52,425 nucleotides of DNA, from assembly GCF_026319365.1 (NCBI RefSeq), contig NZ_JAPDMS010000008.1:1-52425 (forward strand), given 5' to 3'. The notes under the pieces are model-generated. The model did not search any database. It was given only the letters and a program-made list of their open reading frames with translations, and was not told the origin of the DNA. A program made the translations under genes and the position numbers. Numbering within the stretch: the stretch's first letter is position 1; each line of letters opens with the position of its first letter. This DNA comes from Methylophaga sp. OBS1. GTDB taxonomy: Bacteria > Pseudomonadota > Gammaproteobacteria > Nitrosococcales > Methylophagaceae. Positions 1-12,442 of this stretch are shown here, piece by piece.

Positions 1-2498
<2,498 letters not shown>

Positions 2499-2499
<1 letters not shown>

Positions 2500-4301
2500 T
2501 AGATCAAATCTCCTGCCGGCACAGCTGAGGTGGTTTGTCTGCGCCACCAGATTATCCCGGCCAGCAACAGCAATAGAATCACAGCATTACCCAGCAATAA
2601 TTTCATCGTATCCGACATCGGTGCTGATTCGGCATCTTCCGTATCCTGCGGCGTTGTCTCGGTAGAGGCTTGGTCAGATGCTGCAGGCTGAGTATCGGTG
2701 GTATCAGTCGGCGATACAACGGGTGTCTGGGCTGCTGTGGTTTCAGTCTGGGCCAGGTTGTTATCGGTGAGTGTCATTGGCTCCGGCTGTAGGAAAACCT
2801 GGCGTCCTTCAGGGGTTGTGCCACGCAATTGCAGCGACAAATGATAATCCAGTCCCGGGTCCAGATCGGTTAAGGTCAGACGCCAGCGGTTATCGTCGGT
2901 TTTTAACATCTCGTAGGGCCATTCATCACCATCCTGTTCTCTCAATAAAGCAGTTATCGACAAGGAATCAGGATTAATCAGCGCAGCATCAGCTTCAACT
3001 TCTATTCTATGGCTGCGAGTGGGTTGTTCAAGCTGTGTAGTGTCGACGGAGATCGGGGCGGCGATGACATTAATGCTTTGTCGGCGCTGACGCTCAAAAG
3101 TCTCACTTTTCATTGTCACAATAACATCATTACGACCGGCCTCGAAACCAGTACCCAGCGTCGCCCGATAGACCGCCTCGTCGGGACGCCTGTCGAGTGG
3201 CAACTCCGCCTGTCCGGAGGCTTTCTGGCGGACCAGTTGCCCCTCAACGAGGTGGAGAAAGGCGGGTCGGGTAATGACTTCCCCTTTCTCTGTCAGTCTG
3301 GCTTCAAATTCAAACTGTTCTCCTACCAGTACATTATTGGGTAAATCGCTGGTGCGCAATTGCATATCCGTCACCACCATCACCCGGTTATCCGGATCGA
3401 GCTCAGCATTAATTTGCCACTGTCCCGGTGTCGGCTTGTCAATGGTGATCAGATCAAAACTGTTTTCATGTTGCCAGCGTATACGCTCAGAGGCTTGAGA
3501 TTGATCAATGGTTGAACCATCCGGCAACTGGAGTTTGGTCGCAGCTGAGCCAGGTTGGCGAAATGCCAGCACGGTCATTTCCTCTACGCTTTGATCAATA
3601 GAAAACTGGTTATCAGCCAGCGGCACTGTGTCACGATTGGTGGATTGTTCGAACAGATGCAGGAAAATACGCTGAAGGTCTTCTGCGGTGTCGGCCTGGC
3701 GGTACCAGCCATCGGTAGCCATTGACAGTGCTTTCAGTAATTCGTGATCGGCATTATCAGACAGCGCGATGGTGTGAACTGTCATTTGAAGGGCTTTGAG
3801 GCGGGGAACCAGCTTATCCAGAATTCGTTGACGTGAAGCCTTTGTTGCCGCCTCGCCGGGTTTCAGGTCCACAAAGCCATCTGACAACAAAATCATACTG
3901 CGTTGAAAACCGGGATCCGCCTGTTTCTGATTGGCCGTGGCTTTCTGTAAAGCCTGTTCAATATTGGTGAACAGGCCATGTGAGTGAATCTGACTGGATT
4001 TTTCGATCGCGTTCTGACGCCAGTCATCATTGACCTCGCGCCAGGGCACCAGCATGTTGACCATGCTGGCAAAGGTCCAGACACCGGCACGGGCATCCTC
4101 TCCCGGCATCAGCCCGACCAGCATCCGCATTGCCGGGGCTCTGAGATTATTGGGGTCGTTCTGTTTCATGCTGCCGGAGACATCAATAACGACCCGAACA
4201 TCACTGACCGGTTCCTGAGCCACTGAGTAGCCCATCGGCAGCAATATCAATAACAACGGTACAACGTATTTATTGATTAATGACATAGCATAATCACTCA
4301 T
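2499..4301 (-). CDS. VWA-domain protein, secreted, with C-terminal membrane anchor
   Basis: 600 residues. An N-terminal signal peptide (hydrophobic core about 13-28, cleavage probably after SVAQ) is followed at once by a von Willebrand factor A domain whose metal-ion-dependent adhesion site is D40-V-S42-G-S44. A long beta-rich region follows, then a Thr/Gln/Asp-rich linker and one membrane segment near residues 567-586 with WWRR on the cytoplasmic side. The bulk should therefore sit in the periplasm, tied to the inner membrane. VWA domains bind protein ligands through a divalent metal; the ligand here is unknown. A second ATG at codon 6 (4286) gives a more compact signal peptide and may be the true start. 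The stop overlaps the start of the acidic membrane protein by one base, suggesting a two-protein unit across the inner membrane. Confidence 0.85.
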
Positions 4302-4395
4302 CTTGTTGTGTCAGTCTGCCCCACCCTCGCGGACGGGACAAATTTCTGACGTTAAACTCGCTTTTTGTGATGTATGCAGGTTTTATGCCGCAGTT

Positions 4396-5583
4396 TTAGA
4401 GCGCTGCAAAGCCCCGGCTCAGATCCGCCTTAATATCGTCGACTGTTTCCAGGCCGACAGAAATACGCAACATGCCGTCAGTGATACCGGATAAAGCTCG
4501 GGCTTCATCACTCAGTCGACCGTGCGTGGTGGTCGCTGGATGCGTAATGGTGGTTTTGCTATCGCCCAGGTTGGCGGTAATAGACAGCCATTCCAACGCA
4601 TTAATCAGCTTCCAGGCATCCGCTTTGCCGCCCCTGATTTCAAAGGCAATGATGCCGCCGAAAGCCGATTGCTGTTTCTTTGCCAGCTCATGCTGAGGAT
4701 GGCTGGGCAGTCCGGCATAAAAGACCTTGCTGACAGCTGGCTGCTGTTCCAGCCATTGAGCCAATTCCAGCGCAGACGCCGAATGCGCTTTCATCCGCAG
4801 GTCCAGCGTTTCCAACCCTTTGATAAAGGTCCAGGCATTGAACGGGCTCATGGTCGGCCCGGCAGAGCGCAGGAAACCGTATACCTGCTCACCGACTAAT
4901 TCAGCATCGCCTACCACCGCACCACCGATGCAGCGTCCCTGTCCATCGATATATTTTGTCGCCGAGTGGATAACAATATCCGCGCCCAGTGCCAAAGGCT
5001 GTTGCAGGGCGGGTGTGCAGAAACAGTTATCAACGACCAGCAAACAATCGTTTTCTTTAGCCAGCGCTGAAAGAGCGGCCAGATCGGCTATTTCATTCAG
5101 TGGATTAGACGGCGTTTCCAGAAACAGGATTTTGGTCTCGGGTTTAATGGCCTGTCTCCACTGTTCCAGGTTCGACAGCTGCACATAGTCCGTGCTGATA
5201 GCAAATTTGCTCAGATACTTATCGAACAGAACACGCGTGGTGCCGAAAATACTTATGGAAGAGACCACGTGGTCACCCGCCTCCAGCAGGCCCATCATCG
5301 TAGACAGAATGGCCGACATGCCTGATGACGTCGCCACGCACGACTCGCCACCTTCCAGTGCCGCCAGGCGTTCTTCAAAAGTACGCACAGTCGGGTTAGT
5401 AAAGCGGGAATAAATATTGCCCGGCTCATCACCGGCAAAGCGCGCCGCAGCCTGCTCCGCACTGTCAAAGGTAAAGCTGGAAGTCGGGAAAATCGGTTCC
5501 GACTGCTCGCCTTCAGGCGTGCGGCGATGGCCAACCCGCACCGCGCGGGTCGCGAAACCTTTGTCTTTGAATTCTTCTGTCAT
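4396..5583 (-). CDS. metZ: O-succinylhomoserine sulfhydrylase
   Basis: 395 residues, typical length for the Cys/Met-metabolism PLP-dependent family. The PLP lysine is K210 in SATKY, and the phosphate-binding SSGMS lies at about 86-90. MetZ forms homocysteine directly from O-succinylhomoserine and sulfide in the cytoplasm, bypassing cystathionine. The sequence resembles MetZ more than MetB/MetC, for example in the GQGRCIGG stretch after the lysine; substrate choice (succinyl versus acetyl ester) cannot be read with certainty. It is divergent from the cobalamin-riboswitch/btuB unit, which fits a methionine/B12 neighbourhood, because B12 serves the next step (methionine synthase MetH). Confidence 0.88.
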   Translation of the reverse strand: MTEEFKDKGFATRAVRVGHRRTPEGEQSEPIFPTSSFTFDSAEQAAARFAGDEPGNIYSRFTNPTVRTFEERLAALEGGESCVATSSGMSAILSTMMGLLEAGDHVVSSISIFGTTRVLFDKYLSKFAISTDYVQLSNLEQWRQAIKPETKILFLETPSNPLNEIADLAALSALAKENDCLLVVDNCFCTPALQQPLALGADIVIHSATKYIDGQGRCIGGAVVGDAELVGEQVYGFLRSAGPTMSPFNAWTFIKGLETLDLRMKAHSASALELAQWLEQQPAVSKVFYAGLPSHPQHELAKKQQSAFGGIIAFEIRGGKADAWKLINALEWLSITANLGDSKTTITHPATTTHGRLSDEARALSGITDGMLRISVGLETVDDIKADLSRGFAAL

Positions 5584-5665
5584 CTGGAAGTAAATATCCG
5601 AGTAAATTGTTCAATTTTAATGGCTAAGACAGCCTGTGACCAGCTTCCTGTGTCTTGACACAAAA

Positions 5666-5694
5666 TTGACATAAAAACAGTTCGGGATTAGAGT
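5666..5694 (+). promoter_or_regulatory. Probable sigma-70 promoter for the riboswitch-btuB transcript
   Basis: A perfect -35 box TTGACA at 5666-5671 is followed by exactly 17 bases and a -10-like TAGAGT at 5689-5694 (4 of 6 consensus matches). A second TTGACA lies at 5655-5660. Transcription would start near 5701, right at the beginning of the cobalamin riboswitch, which makes the placement convincing. Confidence 0.55.
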
Positions 5695-5699
5695 CTGCG

Positions 5700-5880
5700 G
5701 CTCTGATACGGGTGCCTGCTCGAAAAAAGCAGGATAATCGGGAAATTGGTAAGCCCCTGGCAATTCCAATACTGCCCCCGCAACGGTATTCAAGTTTCAG
5801 ACAATCACAATGCCACTGTGCTTGCATGGGAAGGCGATTGTTTTTTTAGCTTGTAAGTCCGGAGACCGGCCTGTGTCAGC
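5700..5880 (+). promoter_or_regulatory. Cobalamin (B12) riboswitch upstream of btuB
   Basis: The conserved landmarks appear in order: GGGTGCC near 5710, AGCAGGATAATCGGGAA at about 5728-5744, GGTAA and CCCCTGGCA, CTGCCCCCGCAACGGT at about 5772-5787, the B12-box core GCCACTG at 5812-5818 with TGGGAAGGCG following, and AAGTCCGGAGACCGGCC at 5855-5871. These are diagnostic for the adenosylcobalamin-type aptamer. The gene downstream is a BtuB-like receptor, the usual target. About 140 bases lie between the aptamer and the btuB ATG and hold short hairpins such as GGGATTTCGATCCC. I see no strong oligo-U terminator there, so control is more likely at translation initiation; that is an inference. Confidence 0.93.
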
Positions 5881-6019
5881 GGGATTTCGATCCCAACATT
5901 CGCGTCGCGGTGGGCGATGTGGCGAATCTTCATCGGCTCTGCCGAGCTTTCGTCACGCCTGCAGCGGATAGGACTTACCAGCAGTATCGGGTGGATGCTG
6001 CCAATCACAGGCGTACATC

Positions 6020-7969
6020 ATGTTATCTAAGAAAACTCTCCTCTCGCAGGTTATCGGGGCGGCTTTATTGACTGGATTATCAATAAACACCTACGCCGCC
6101 GGTACCGATTTCAACAAAATCGTTGTCACAGCAACACGTACCCCAACGGCCGTCAAAAATACCGGCAGCAGTGTTTCTGTTATTACCCGCGAAGAAATTG
6201 AACTTAAACAACTTCACAGTCTTGCAGACGCATTAAAAGGCGTATCTGGTATCCGAGTAGCTGAAACCGGTGGCCGAGGCTCACAAACGTCGGTTTTTGC
6301 CAGAGGCACTAATTCCGACCACACGCTGGTCATGGTCGATGGTATCGAAATTAATGATCCCAGCTCACCCTCCGGCGCGTTTGATTTCGGCAACTTCCTG
6401 CTGGATGACGTAGATTCAATCGAAATCGTTAGAGGTGCACAAAGCGTGCTCTATGGTGCAGATGCTATTGGTGCTGTAATTCACATTCGTACCAAAGCTG
6501 GCGAAGGCCCGCTAAAAGCTCGAGCTAAACTGGCCGCTGGCAATAAATCAACACACCATGAGACAGTTTCGGTATCAGGCTCCCAAGACCGCTTCAATTA
6601 CTCTTTCACCGCTGGGCTCTATGAATCAGATAATGACAGTGCTCCGACAAAAAAACGAATGCCCGCAGGAATTGCTCGTGATGATGATGGCTACCAGAAC
6701 AAGATGTTCTCTGGCCGTTTAGGCTGGCAGGGCGAAAACATTCAAGCTTCATTCTTTGGTCGCCAAATAGAATCTGAAATTGATATTGATGGTTTCCTGT
6801 CAGAAGATCTTGATGCCTACAACAGCAGTCGTCAGACCTATTTGGGCGCAGAAATCAAAGGACAATTCTTTGATGGTATCTGGCAGCCTACGCTGACTTT
6901 GACGCACACCGAAGTCGAACGTAAAAACCGTAATGAACGGCAAGATCCCTTAGGTGACATTGACAGAAGCAATTACGATGGTGAGAAGCAAAAGCTCAGT
7001 TTGCAGAATGACTTTCGCCTCGTTGAAAATCACCTAATCACTATCGGGTACGAATTCGAAGAAGAGGATATAGAGGCTGAAGGATTCAGTACTTTTGGCA
7101 GTACTTTTGGTGACTTTACACAGTTACAAATGACCGATAAAAAAAGAAATAACCGTGCTTTCTTCCTTCAAGATCAGATTTCCGTCACTGATAAGTTATC
7201 GGCCACACTTGGTGTTCGCCACGATAATACTGACGGCTTTGACTCAGAAACCACCTACCGCGTGGCAAGCCGGTATGAGTTAACGCCATCGACTCAAATA
7301 CGAGCTGCATACAGCGAAGGCTTCCGCGCACCATCACTCTATGAGATGTATGGTTTTACCCCTAATAGTTCCTCCCTTGCCTATACCGGCAACCCTGATC
7401 TGGATCCGGAAACCAGTGAAAACTGGGAGTTGGGCCTTGACCAGAGCTGGTTAAACGGCAAAGTGCAGACCAGCGCCACTTTGTTCAAAAACGATATTGA
7501 CGACCTCATTACCACTGTCTTTCTGCCCAGCTTTGATAGTACCAGTGTGAACGTTGATGAGGCTGAAATCCGAGGTCTTGAAGCTGATATGAGTATTGAA
7601 CTGACTAAGCAATTAGATGTTCACCTCAATTACACCTACACCCGTAGCCAGAACGAGGATGATCAGCAGTTAACGCGTCGCCCTGTGCATCAGGCTAACC
7701 TCGATCTGATTTATCAACCAGCGGCAGACTGGCGATTGGCTGGAAGTCTGCATCATATCGGTAGCCGTAAAGATGTCGACGCTGATGCTGATCGGGTCAG
7801 GATGGGCAGTTATGCTGTAATTAACGTTAGCGCTGATTACAAAGTGAACAACAATACCCGCGTTTTTGCTCGCGTGGAAAACCTGACAGACCGTGATTAC
7901 GAGCCTGTTTGGGGCTACCAGGGAACCGGCATTACCGGTCTCCTGGGCATTGAGTTACAACATCAATAA
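6020..7969 (+). CDS. btuB: TonB-dependent vitamin B12 receptor
   Basis: 649 residues. Signal peptide 1-26 ends in TYA; a TonB box follows at about 33-38 (KIVVTA). The plug domain runs from about 45 to 155 and contains the usual VMVDGIEIND and IEIVRGAQSVLYG motifs; the rest is the 22-strand outer-membrane barrel. It would import cobalamins across the outer membrane using TonB/ExbBD energy. The substrate call rests on the B12 riboswitch directly upstream and on the adjacent cobalamin adenosyltransferase gene, plus overall similarity to BtuB. The last residues (GIELQHQ) do not end in the usual aromatic barrel-end residue, which is slightly odd. A strong terminator follows. Confidence 0.9.
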   Translation: MLSKKTLLSQVIGAALLTGLSINTYAAGTDFNKIVVTATRTPTAVKNTGSSVSVITREEIELKQLHSLADALKGVSGIRVAETGGRGSQTSVFARGTNSDHTLVMVDGIEINDPSSPSGAFDFGNFLLDDVDSIEIVRGAQSVLYGADAIGAVIHIRTKAGEGPLKARAKLAAGNKSTHHETVSVSGSQDRFNYSFTAGLYESDNDSAPTKKRMPAGIARDDDGYQNKMFSGRLGWQGENIQASFFGRQIESEIDIDGFLSEDLDAYNSSRQTYLGAEIKGQFFDGIWQPTLTLTHTEVERKNRNERQDPLGDIDRSNYDGEKQKLSLQNDFRLVENHLITIGYEFEEEDIEAEGFSTFGSTFGDFTQLQMTDKKRNNRAFFLQDQISVTDKLSATLGVRHDNTDGFDSETTYRVASRYELTPSTQIRAAYSEGFRAPSLYEMYGFTPNSSSLAYTGNPDLDPETSENWELGLDQSWLNGKVQTSATLFKNDIDDLITTVFLPSFDSTSVNVDEAEIRGLEADMSIELTKQLDVHLNYTYTRSQNEDDQQLTRRPVHQANLDLIYQPAADWRLAGSLHHIGSRKDVDADADRVRMGSYAVINVSADYKVNNNTRVFARVENLTDRDYEPVWGYQGTGITGLLGIELQHQ

Positions 7970-7976
7970 TCCCGAT

Positions 7977-8002
7977 AAGGGCGGCCCTGCCGCCCTTTTT
8001 TT
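7977..8002 (+). terminator. Rho-independent terminator after btuB
   Basis: An 8-bp perfect stem AAGGGCGG/CCGCCCTT with a CCCTG loop is followed by seven T residues, starting 8 bases after the btuB stop. Confidence 0.92.
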
Positions 8003-8249
8003 GACTGGCTTAACCTCAACAGTTTTTATCATCAAAAAATTTACAGCTAATTATTGCTGAAAATTCCCTCAGAACACTTCAGAGCACGACTTTTGATACT
8101 TTACAAACAGCAGATTCATCGCTTTTTGCTGGTGTTTGTAGTGTCAAATCATCGAATGACTGACGGATAGGGTCGAACAACATCGCGTTACTGATAGACT
8201 AACGACCTTTTACCGGTTAGCTGGATGAACAGAAACAACGGTTATCAAC

Positions 8250-8873
8250 ATGAGTGGGACAGTAATGAGCGAGACCGAACATTCACAGCGCCATAAACAG
8301 GCGATGCAAGAACAGAAAACACAGGTTGATGAGCAAATCAAACGTGCTGATCAGAAAAAGGGCCTGCTCCTGGTCATTACCGGTGATGGTAAGGGTAAAA
8401 GCTCGTCTGGCTTTGGCATGGTTGCCCGGGCACTGGGGCATGGCATGAAAGTTGGCGTCGTTCAATTCATAAAAGGCGCTTTCAGTACCGGCGAGGAAAA
8501 GTTTTTCCGACGCTTTTCTGACGACGTTGACTACCATGTTGTCGGTGATGGCTTTACCTGGGAAACCCAGAATCTCGAACAGGATATTGCCTCAGCAGAA
8601 AGAGGCTGGTCTATTTGTAAGGAGATGCTGTTAAACCCCGATCTGGATATCGTACTGCTGGATGAATTGAACATCGTGCTGGCCATGCGTTATTTGGATA
8701 CCAGCAAGGTCCTGGCCGATCTTGCAGAGAGGCCGAAGATGAAACATGTCATTATCACCGGCCGGGATGCGCCTGAAGCATTGATAGAGGCAGCCGATAC
8801 CGTCAGTCGCATTGAGGATGTGAAACATGCTTTCCGCGCCGGTATTAAGGCGCAGAAAGGCATTGAGTTGTAG
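8250..8873 (+). CDS. cobO: Cob(I)yrinic acid a,c-diamide adenosyltransferase
   Basis: 207 residues, matching the CobO/CobA/BtuR family of corrinoid adenosyltransferases, which attach the 5'-deoxyadenosyl group of ATP to cob(I)alamin or its precursors in the cytoplasm. The P-loop is GDGKGKSS at about 45-52, and the DELNIVL and ITGRDAP stretches are typical. It lies downstream of btuB but is separated from it by a terminator and 280 bases, so it probably has its own promoter; no second B12 riboswitch was seen there. A second in-frame ATG at 8265 is an equally possible start; neither has a clear ribosome binding site. With btuB it completes uptake and conversion of salvaged B12 to coenzyme form. 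Confidence 0.92.
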   Translation: MSGTVMSETEHSQRHKQAMQEQKTQVDEQIKRADQKKGLLLVITGDGKGKSSSGFGMVARALGHGMKVGVVQFIKGAFSTGEEKFFRRFSDDVDYHVVGDGFTWETQNLEQDIASAERGWSICKEMLLNPDLDIVLLDELNIVLAMRYLDTSKVLADLAERPKMKHVIITGRDAPEALIEAADTVSRIEDVKHAFRAGIKAQKGIEL

Positions 8874-8885
8874 CGCTTATATTTG

Positions 8886-9014
8886 AACCACAGGGGCAGA
8901 GAGGATTAATTAGCGTGATTGGGTTGAAGCTAGAAGCCCAACAATCCTGAAGCGCAGTGGCCAAAGTCAGTTTTAGAAATGCCCATCATCATTTTTCTCT
9001 CAGCCTCTGTGGTT
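8886..9014. repeat. Imperfect terminal inverted repeat element
   Basis: The left arm AACCACAGGGGCAGAGAGG (8886-8904) pairs with the complement of 8996-9014 at 16 of 19 positions. Inside is a smaller hairpin of the TTGGGCTT type, also present near 17690. It looks like a non-autonomous hairpin repeat of the kind scattered between genes; no transposase is present. Confidence 0.55.
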
Positions 9015-9327
9015 AATATTTAATTTGCCTACAATGGCTTAGATTTTGCTGCGTCATATGACTGTAAAGTTACTCACATTTTCTGTGGATAAGTCTGTGA
9101 TTAACTTTGGGGTTAGTCGCTAAGTGCCTCTTACAACAAGACTCCCCTCAAAATGGTTAAAAAATAACCAAGAAATAATTACCATATTAATCAGTCACTT
9201 ACCGTTGCTCAATGCAAAATCAATCACTTGCATGTGCTAGTTAAAATAGACTTGAGGAAAAAGTTCCCGAGGTGAATAACTTTTGAATAATTAGCTAAAG
9301 CTAATATCTATAGCCAGAGACAGCTGA

Positions 9328-9358
9328 GCCCGATAGTGTTCACTATCGGGCTCATTTT
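9328..9358 (+). terminator. Strong orphan terminator (plus strand)
   Basis: A perfect stem GCCCGATAGTG/CACTATCGGGC with a two-base TT centre, flanked by G-A/T-C pairs, then ATTTTTT on the plus strand. The minus strand lacks a matching U-tract right after the hairpin, so it is oriented for plus-strand transcription although no plus-strand gene precedes it closely. It also sits just beyond the clpA stop and may help end clpA transcripts. Confidence 0.75.
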
Positions 9359-9387
9359 TTGGAAAGGACAGAAGCGTTGAAACGGGG

Positions 9388-11649
9388 TCAGGAGCCAACC
9401 GATTCTGCTGCGTCCTCCATCTCAAGATGAATTTCATCATCCTGTAATGTGACACGGACATGCCCACCACGTTGACTGAGTTTGCCGAACAGGAGCTCAT
9501 CAGCCAATGGGCGTTTGATTTTCTCCTGAACCAGACGTGCCATCGGTCTTGCCCCCATCAGCACATCGTAGCCATGATCAGCCAGCCATTGACGCGCTTT
9601 GTCATCAATTTCGATGGTGACATTTTTATCCTGAAGCAGCATTTCCAGTTCCAGCACGGCTTTATCCGCCACACGCAGAATGGCGTCTTTCTGCAGCGGT
9701 TTGAAGTGGATGATGCCATCCAGACGGTTACGGAATTCAGGTGTGAAGGTCCGTTTAACCGCTTCTGTGCCGTCAGTCTGATGTTCCTGCTTGGTGAAGC
9801 CGATGGAGGTTTTGCTCATTTCAGCCGCACCGGCATTACTGGTCATCACCAGGACTACGTGACGGAAGTCCGCTTTACGTCCATTGTTGTCAGTCAGCGT
9901 GCCGTGGTCCATGACCTGCAGCAGCAGGTTGAAGACATCCGGATGCGCCTTTTCGATTTCATCCAGCAGCAGGACTGCATGCGGTTGTTTGATGATGGCA
10001 TCGGTCAGGAGACCGCCCTGATCAAAACCGACATAGCCCGGCGGCGCACCAATCAGTCTTGATACCGTATGGCTTTCCATATATTCCGACATATCAAACC
10101 GAATCAGGTCGACTCCCAGGTTGTGCGCGAGCTGACGGGTGACTTCGGTTTTACCGACACCAGTCGGGCCAGCAAACAGGAAGGCACCGATGGGTTTTTC
10201 CGGATGACCCAGGCCCGAACGGCCCATTTTGATCGCAGAGCTCAGGGCAGAAATGGCTTCATCCTGACCGAAGATGACATGTTTCAGGTTATCTTCCAGC
10301 TTACGCAGGTTGTCTTTATCGGCGTTACTGACCGTCTTGGCCGGAATACGTGCAATCTTGGCGACAATCGCCTGTACATCATTCACACCAATCAGTTTTT
10401 TACGCTTGGATTTAGGCGCAATGCGCTGAGCCGCACCGACCTCATCCAGCACATCAATCGCCTTGTCAGGCAGGAAACGATCGTTGATATGACGATGCGC
10501 CAGCTCAGCCGCCTGTTCAATGGCGGCTTGGGAATAACGCACGTTGTGATGTTCTTCCAGCCCGGGTTTCAGGCCTTTCAGAATCTCAATGGTTTCTGCC
10601 ACAGTCGGCTCGGGCACATCGATTTTCTGGAAACGACGTGCCAGGGCACGGTCATGCTCGAAAATACCGCGGTATTCCTGATAGGTGGTTGAACCGATGC
10701 ATTTAAGCTCACCACTAGCCAGCAATGGCTTCAGCAGGTTAGCCGCGTCCATGGTGCTGTTACCGGCACTGCCGGCACCAATCATGGTGTGGATTTCGTC
10801 AATAAACAGAATGGCACCGGGCTGTTTTTTGAGTTCACGCAGCAATGCTTTCAGGCGTTTTTCAAAATCACCGCGGTATTTGGTTCCCGCCACCAGCGCG
10901 CCCATATCCAATGAGTAGATAACGGTGTCTTGCAGTACCTCCGGCACATCACCCTGCACAATGCGGCGGGCCAGACCTTCTGCCAGTGCGGTTTTACCGA
11001 CGCCGGCTTCACCGACAAACAATGGATTGTTTTTGCGACGGCGGCACAGCACCTGCAGCGTGCGCTCCAGTTCCATCGCCCGACCAATCAGGGGGTCGAT
11101 ACGACCTTTTTTCGCTGAAGCGTTGAGGTTTTGCGCGTAAAGAGACAGCGGATTTTTACCATCCTCGCCGCCCTCTTCTGCATCGATCTTGGCTTCTTCA
11201 TCAGTCTCTTCGACAACTTCATCAATACCGCCATGGCTGATGGCATTGACGACATCCAGTCGCGTTACGTCCTGCTTCTGCAGCAGATAGACCGCCTGAG
11301 ATTGCTGTTCAGAGAAAATAGACACCAATACATTGGCGCCAGTGACTTCAGTGCCGCCTGATGATTGCACATGCATGACGGCACGTTGCAGAATGCGTTG
11401 GAAAGCCAGCGTCGGCTGGGTTTCGCGTTCACTGTCCTCAGGCAGGGTTGGCAGATTGTCTGCCAGAAAATCACTCAGTTCCTGACGCAGTGCCGGAATA
11501 TCGACATTGCAGGCTTTGAGGACGGCCAGCGCCTGACCATTTTCCAGTAGGGCCAACAGCAGATGTTCAACTGTGAGAAACTCATGCGAGCGCTGACGCG
11601 CGTAGTTGAATGCCTGACTGAGAGTCTGTTCGAGTTCTTTGCTTAACAT
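9388..11649 (-). CDS. clpA: ATP-dependent Clp protease ATP-binding subunit ClpA
   Basis: 753 residues from ATG 11649. ClpA is the AAA+ unfoldase that feeds substrates into ClpP. The N-domain (about 1-145) matches ClpA ([19 protein letters not shown]); two AAA+ modules follow with Walker A motifs GEAGVGKTA and GPTGVGKTE and Walker B FIDEIH and LLDEIE. The reading frame extends four codons upstream to a GTG, but AGGTGG overlaps that GTG and sits 8 bases before ATG 11649, and the family begins ML-x-x-ELE, so 11649 is chosen. clpS lies 71 bases upstream in the same direction, the standard pairing. Confidence 0.97.
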   Translation of the reverse strand: MLSKELEQTLSQAFNYARQRSHEFLTVEHLLLALLENGQALAVLKACNVDIPALRQELSDFLADNLPTLPEDSERETQPTLAFQRILQRAVMHVQSSGGTEVTGANVLVSIFSEQQSQAVYLLQKQDVTRLDVVNAISHGGIDEVVEETDEEAKIDAEEGGEDGKNPLSLYAQNLNASAKKGRIDPLIGRAMELERTLQVLCRRRKNNPLFVGEAGVGKTALAEGLARRIVQGDVPEVLQDTVIYSLDMGALVAGTKYRGDFEKRLKALLRELKKQPGAILFIDEIHTMIGAGSAGNSTMDAANLLKPLLASGELKCIGSTTYQEYRGIFEHDRALARRFQKIDVPEPTVAETIEILKGLKPGLEEHHNVRYSQAAIEQAAELAHRHINDRFLPDKAIDVLDEVGAAQRIAPKSKRKKLIGVNDVQAIVAKIARIPAKTVSNADKDNLRKLEDNLKHVIFGQDEAISALSSAIKMGRSGLGHPEKPIGAFLFAGPTGVGKTEVTRQLAHNLGVDLIRFDMSEYMESHTVSRLIGAPPGYVGFDQGGLLTDAIIKQPHAVLLLDEIEKAHPDVFNLLLQVMDHGTLTDNNGRKADFRHVVLVMTSNAGAAEMSKTSIGFTKQEHQTDGTEAVKRTFTPEFRNRLDGIIHFKPLQKDAILRVADKAVLELEMLLQDKNVTIEIDDKARQWLADHGYDVLMGARPMARLVQEKIKRPLADELLFGKLSQRGGHVRVTLQDDEIHLEMEDAAESVGS

Positions 11650-11720
11650 CTTGCGTTCCACCTAATTGCTTGCATCGCTGAACAATTAAAAACTGAGTTC
11701 AGTTTCAGCTATCGAACGGG

Positions 11721-12044
11721 TCATTCCTCTTCCATCGTACACTGCAATGGATGACCGTGGCGCTGAGAATAGCTGTTGACCTGTTCGACTTTCGCTTCAG
11801 CTATCTCATAAGTGAAAATACCACACAAGGCACTGCCTTCGGTGTGAACTTGCAGCATGGTGCGTGTGGCACGTTCACGCCCCATACCAAATAGGTTTTC
11901 CAGAACCTCAACCACAAAATCCATGGGCGTATAGTCGTCATTGAGCATGATCACCCGGTACTTGGGTGGGCGCTTCAAATCGGGCTTGGCCGGAGCGACT
12001 GCGTAGTCGTTTTCGTGCCAGTCGTGATCGTGTTCGTCAGTCAT
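11721..12044 (-). CDS. clpS: ATP-dependent Clp protease adaptor ClpS
   Basis: 107 residues, usual size. ClpS binds N-degron substrates and delivers them to the ClpA N-domain. An acidic, His-rich disordered N-tail (about 1-20) is followed by the core with PPKYRVIMLNDDYTPMDFVV, holding the conserved ND-x-TPM residues of the N-degron pocket, and by VHTEGSALCG. It is directly upstream of clpA and 8 bases downstream of grxD, so the three may share a transcript. Confidence 0.97.
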   Translation of the reverse strand: MTDEHDHDWHENDYAVAPAKPDLKRPPKYRVIMLNDDYTPMDFVVEVLENLFGMGRERATRTMLQVHTEGSALCGIFTYEIAEAKVEQVNSYSQRHGHPLQCTMEEE

Positions 12045-12052
12045 GCGTCTTC

Positions 12053-12370
12053 TTAGCTCGCAGTGGCTTCTTCAACCATTTTTTTCAATTCGCCGTTTTC
12101 GTACAGCTCCATGATGATGTCGCAACCGCCCACCAGTTCACCGTTGATGTACAACTGCGGGAAAGTCGGCCAATCTGCATAACGGTGCAGATTTTCACGG
12201 ACTTCCGGCTCCGCCAGCACATTGACATATGCAAACTCTGAACCACAAGCAGCCACTGCCTGTGATGCACGGCTTGAAAAACCGCATTGTGGGAATTCGG
12301 GCGTACCTTTCATAAACAGGATGACATCATTACCTTCAATCGCCTGCTTAATCCGCTCCATAACATCCAT
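12053..12370 (-). CDS. grxD: Monothiol glutaredoxin, Grx4 type
   Basis: 105 residues. The CGFS active site lies at about 29-32 (PQCGFSSRA), preceded by the VILFMKGTP stretch with the glutathione-binding lysine; WPTFPQLYINGELVGG is the cis-Pro and GG region. Proteins of this family carry and transfer a [2Fe-2S] cluster bridged with glutathione, often with BolA-type partners. It stands between serB and clpS on the same strand. Very secure. Confidence 0.96.
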   Translation of the reverse strand: MDVMERIKQAIEGNDVILFMKGTPEFPQCGFSSRASQAVAACGSEFAYVNVLAEPEVRENLHRYADWPTFPQLYINGELVGGCDIIMELYENGELKKMVEEATAS

Positions 12371-12442
12371 TAGTTGATCCTCGTAATTGCTAAAAAATTC
12401 TGTAGTAGAAATGGGGTCGCTTGTCTTAATTTCAAGCTTAGG

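Larger units (their letters stand above)
8874..9387. other. Gene-free stretch between cobO and clpA
   Basis: No convincing coding region. It holds an imperfect inverted repeat at 8886-9014, an inner TTGGGTT/AGCCCAA hairpin at about 8921-8942, an AT-rich tract, and a strong plus-strand terminator at 9328-9358 with no gene upstream of it. Confidence 0.7.

Noticed and set aside
8003..8249. A second B12 riboswitch before cobO
   Set aside because: The conserved B12-box and the GCCACTG core are absent in this interval.
9460..10692. Two plus-strand reading frames of about 200 residues
   Set aside because: Both are antisense shadows of clpA, whose protein is fully conserved.
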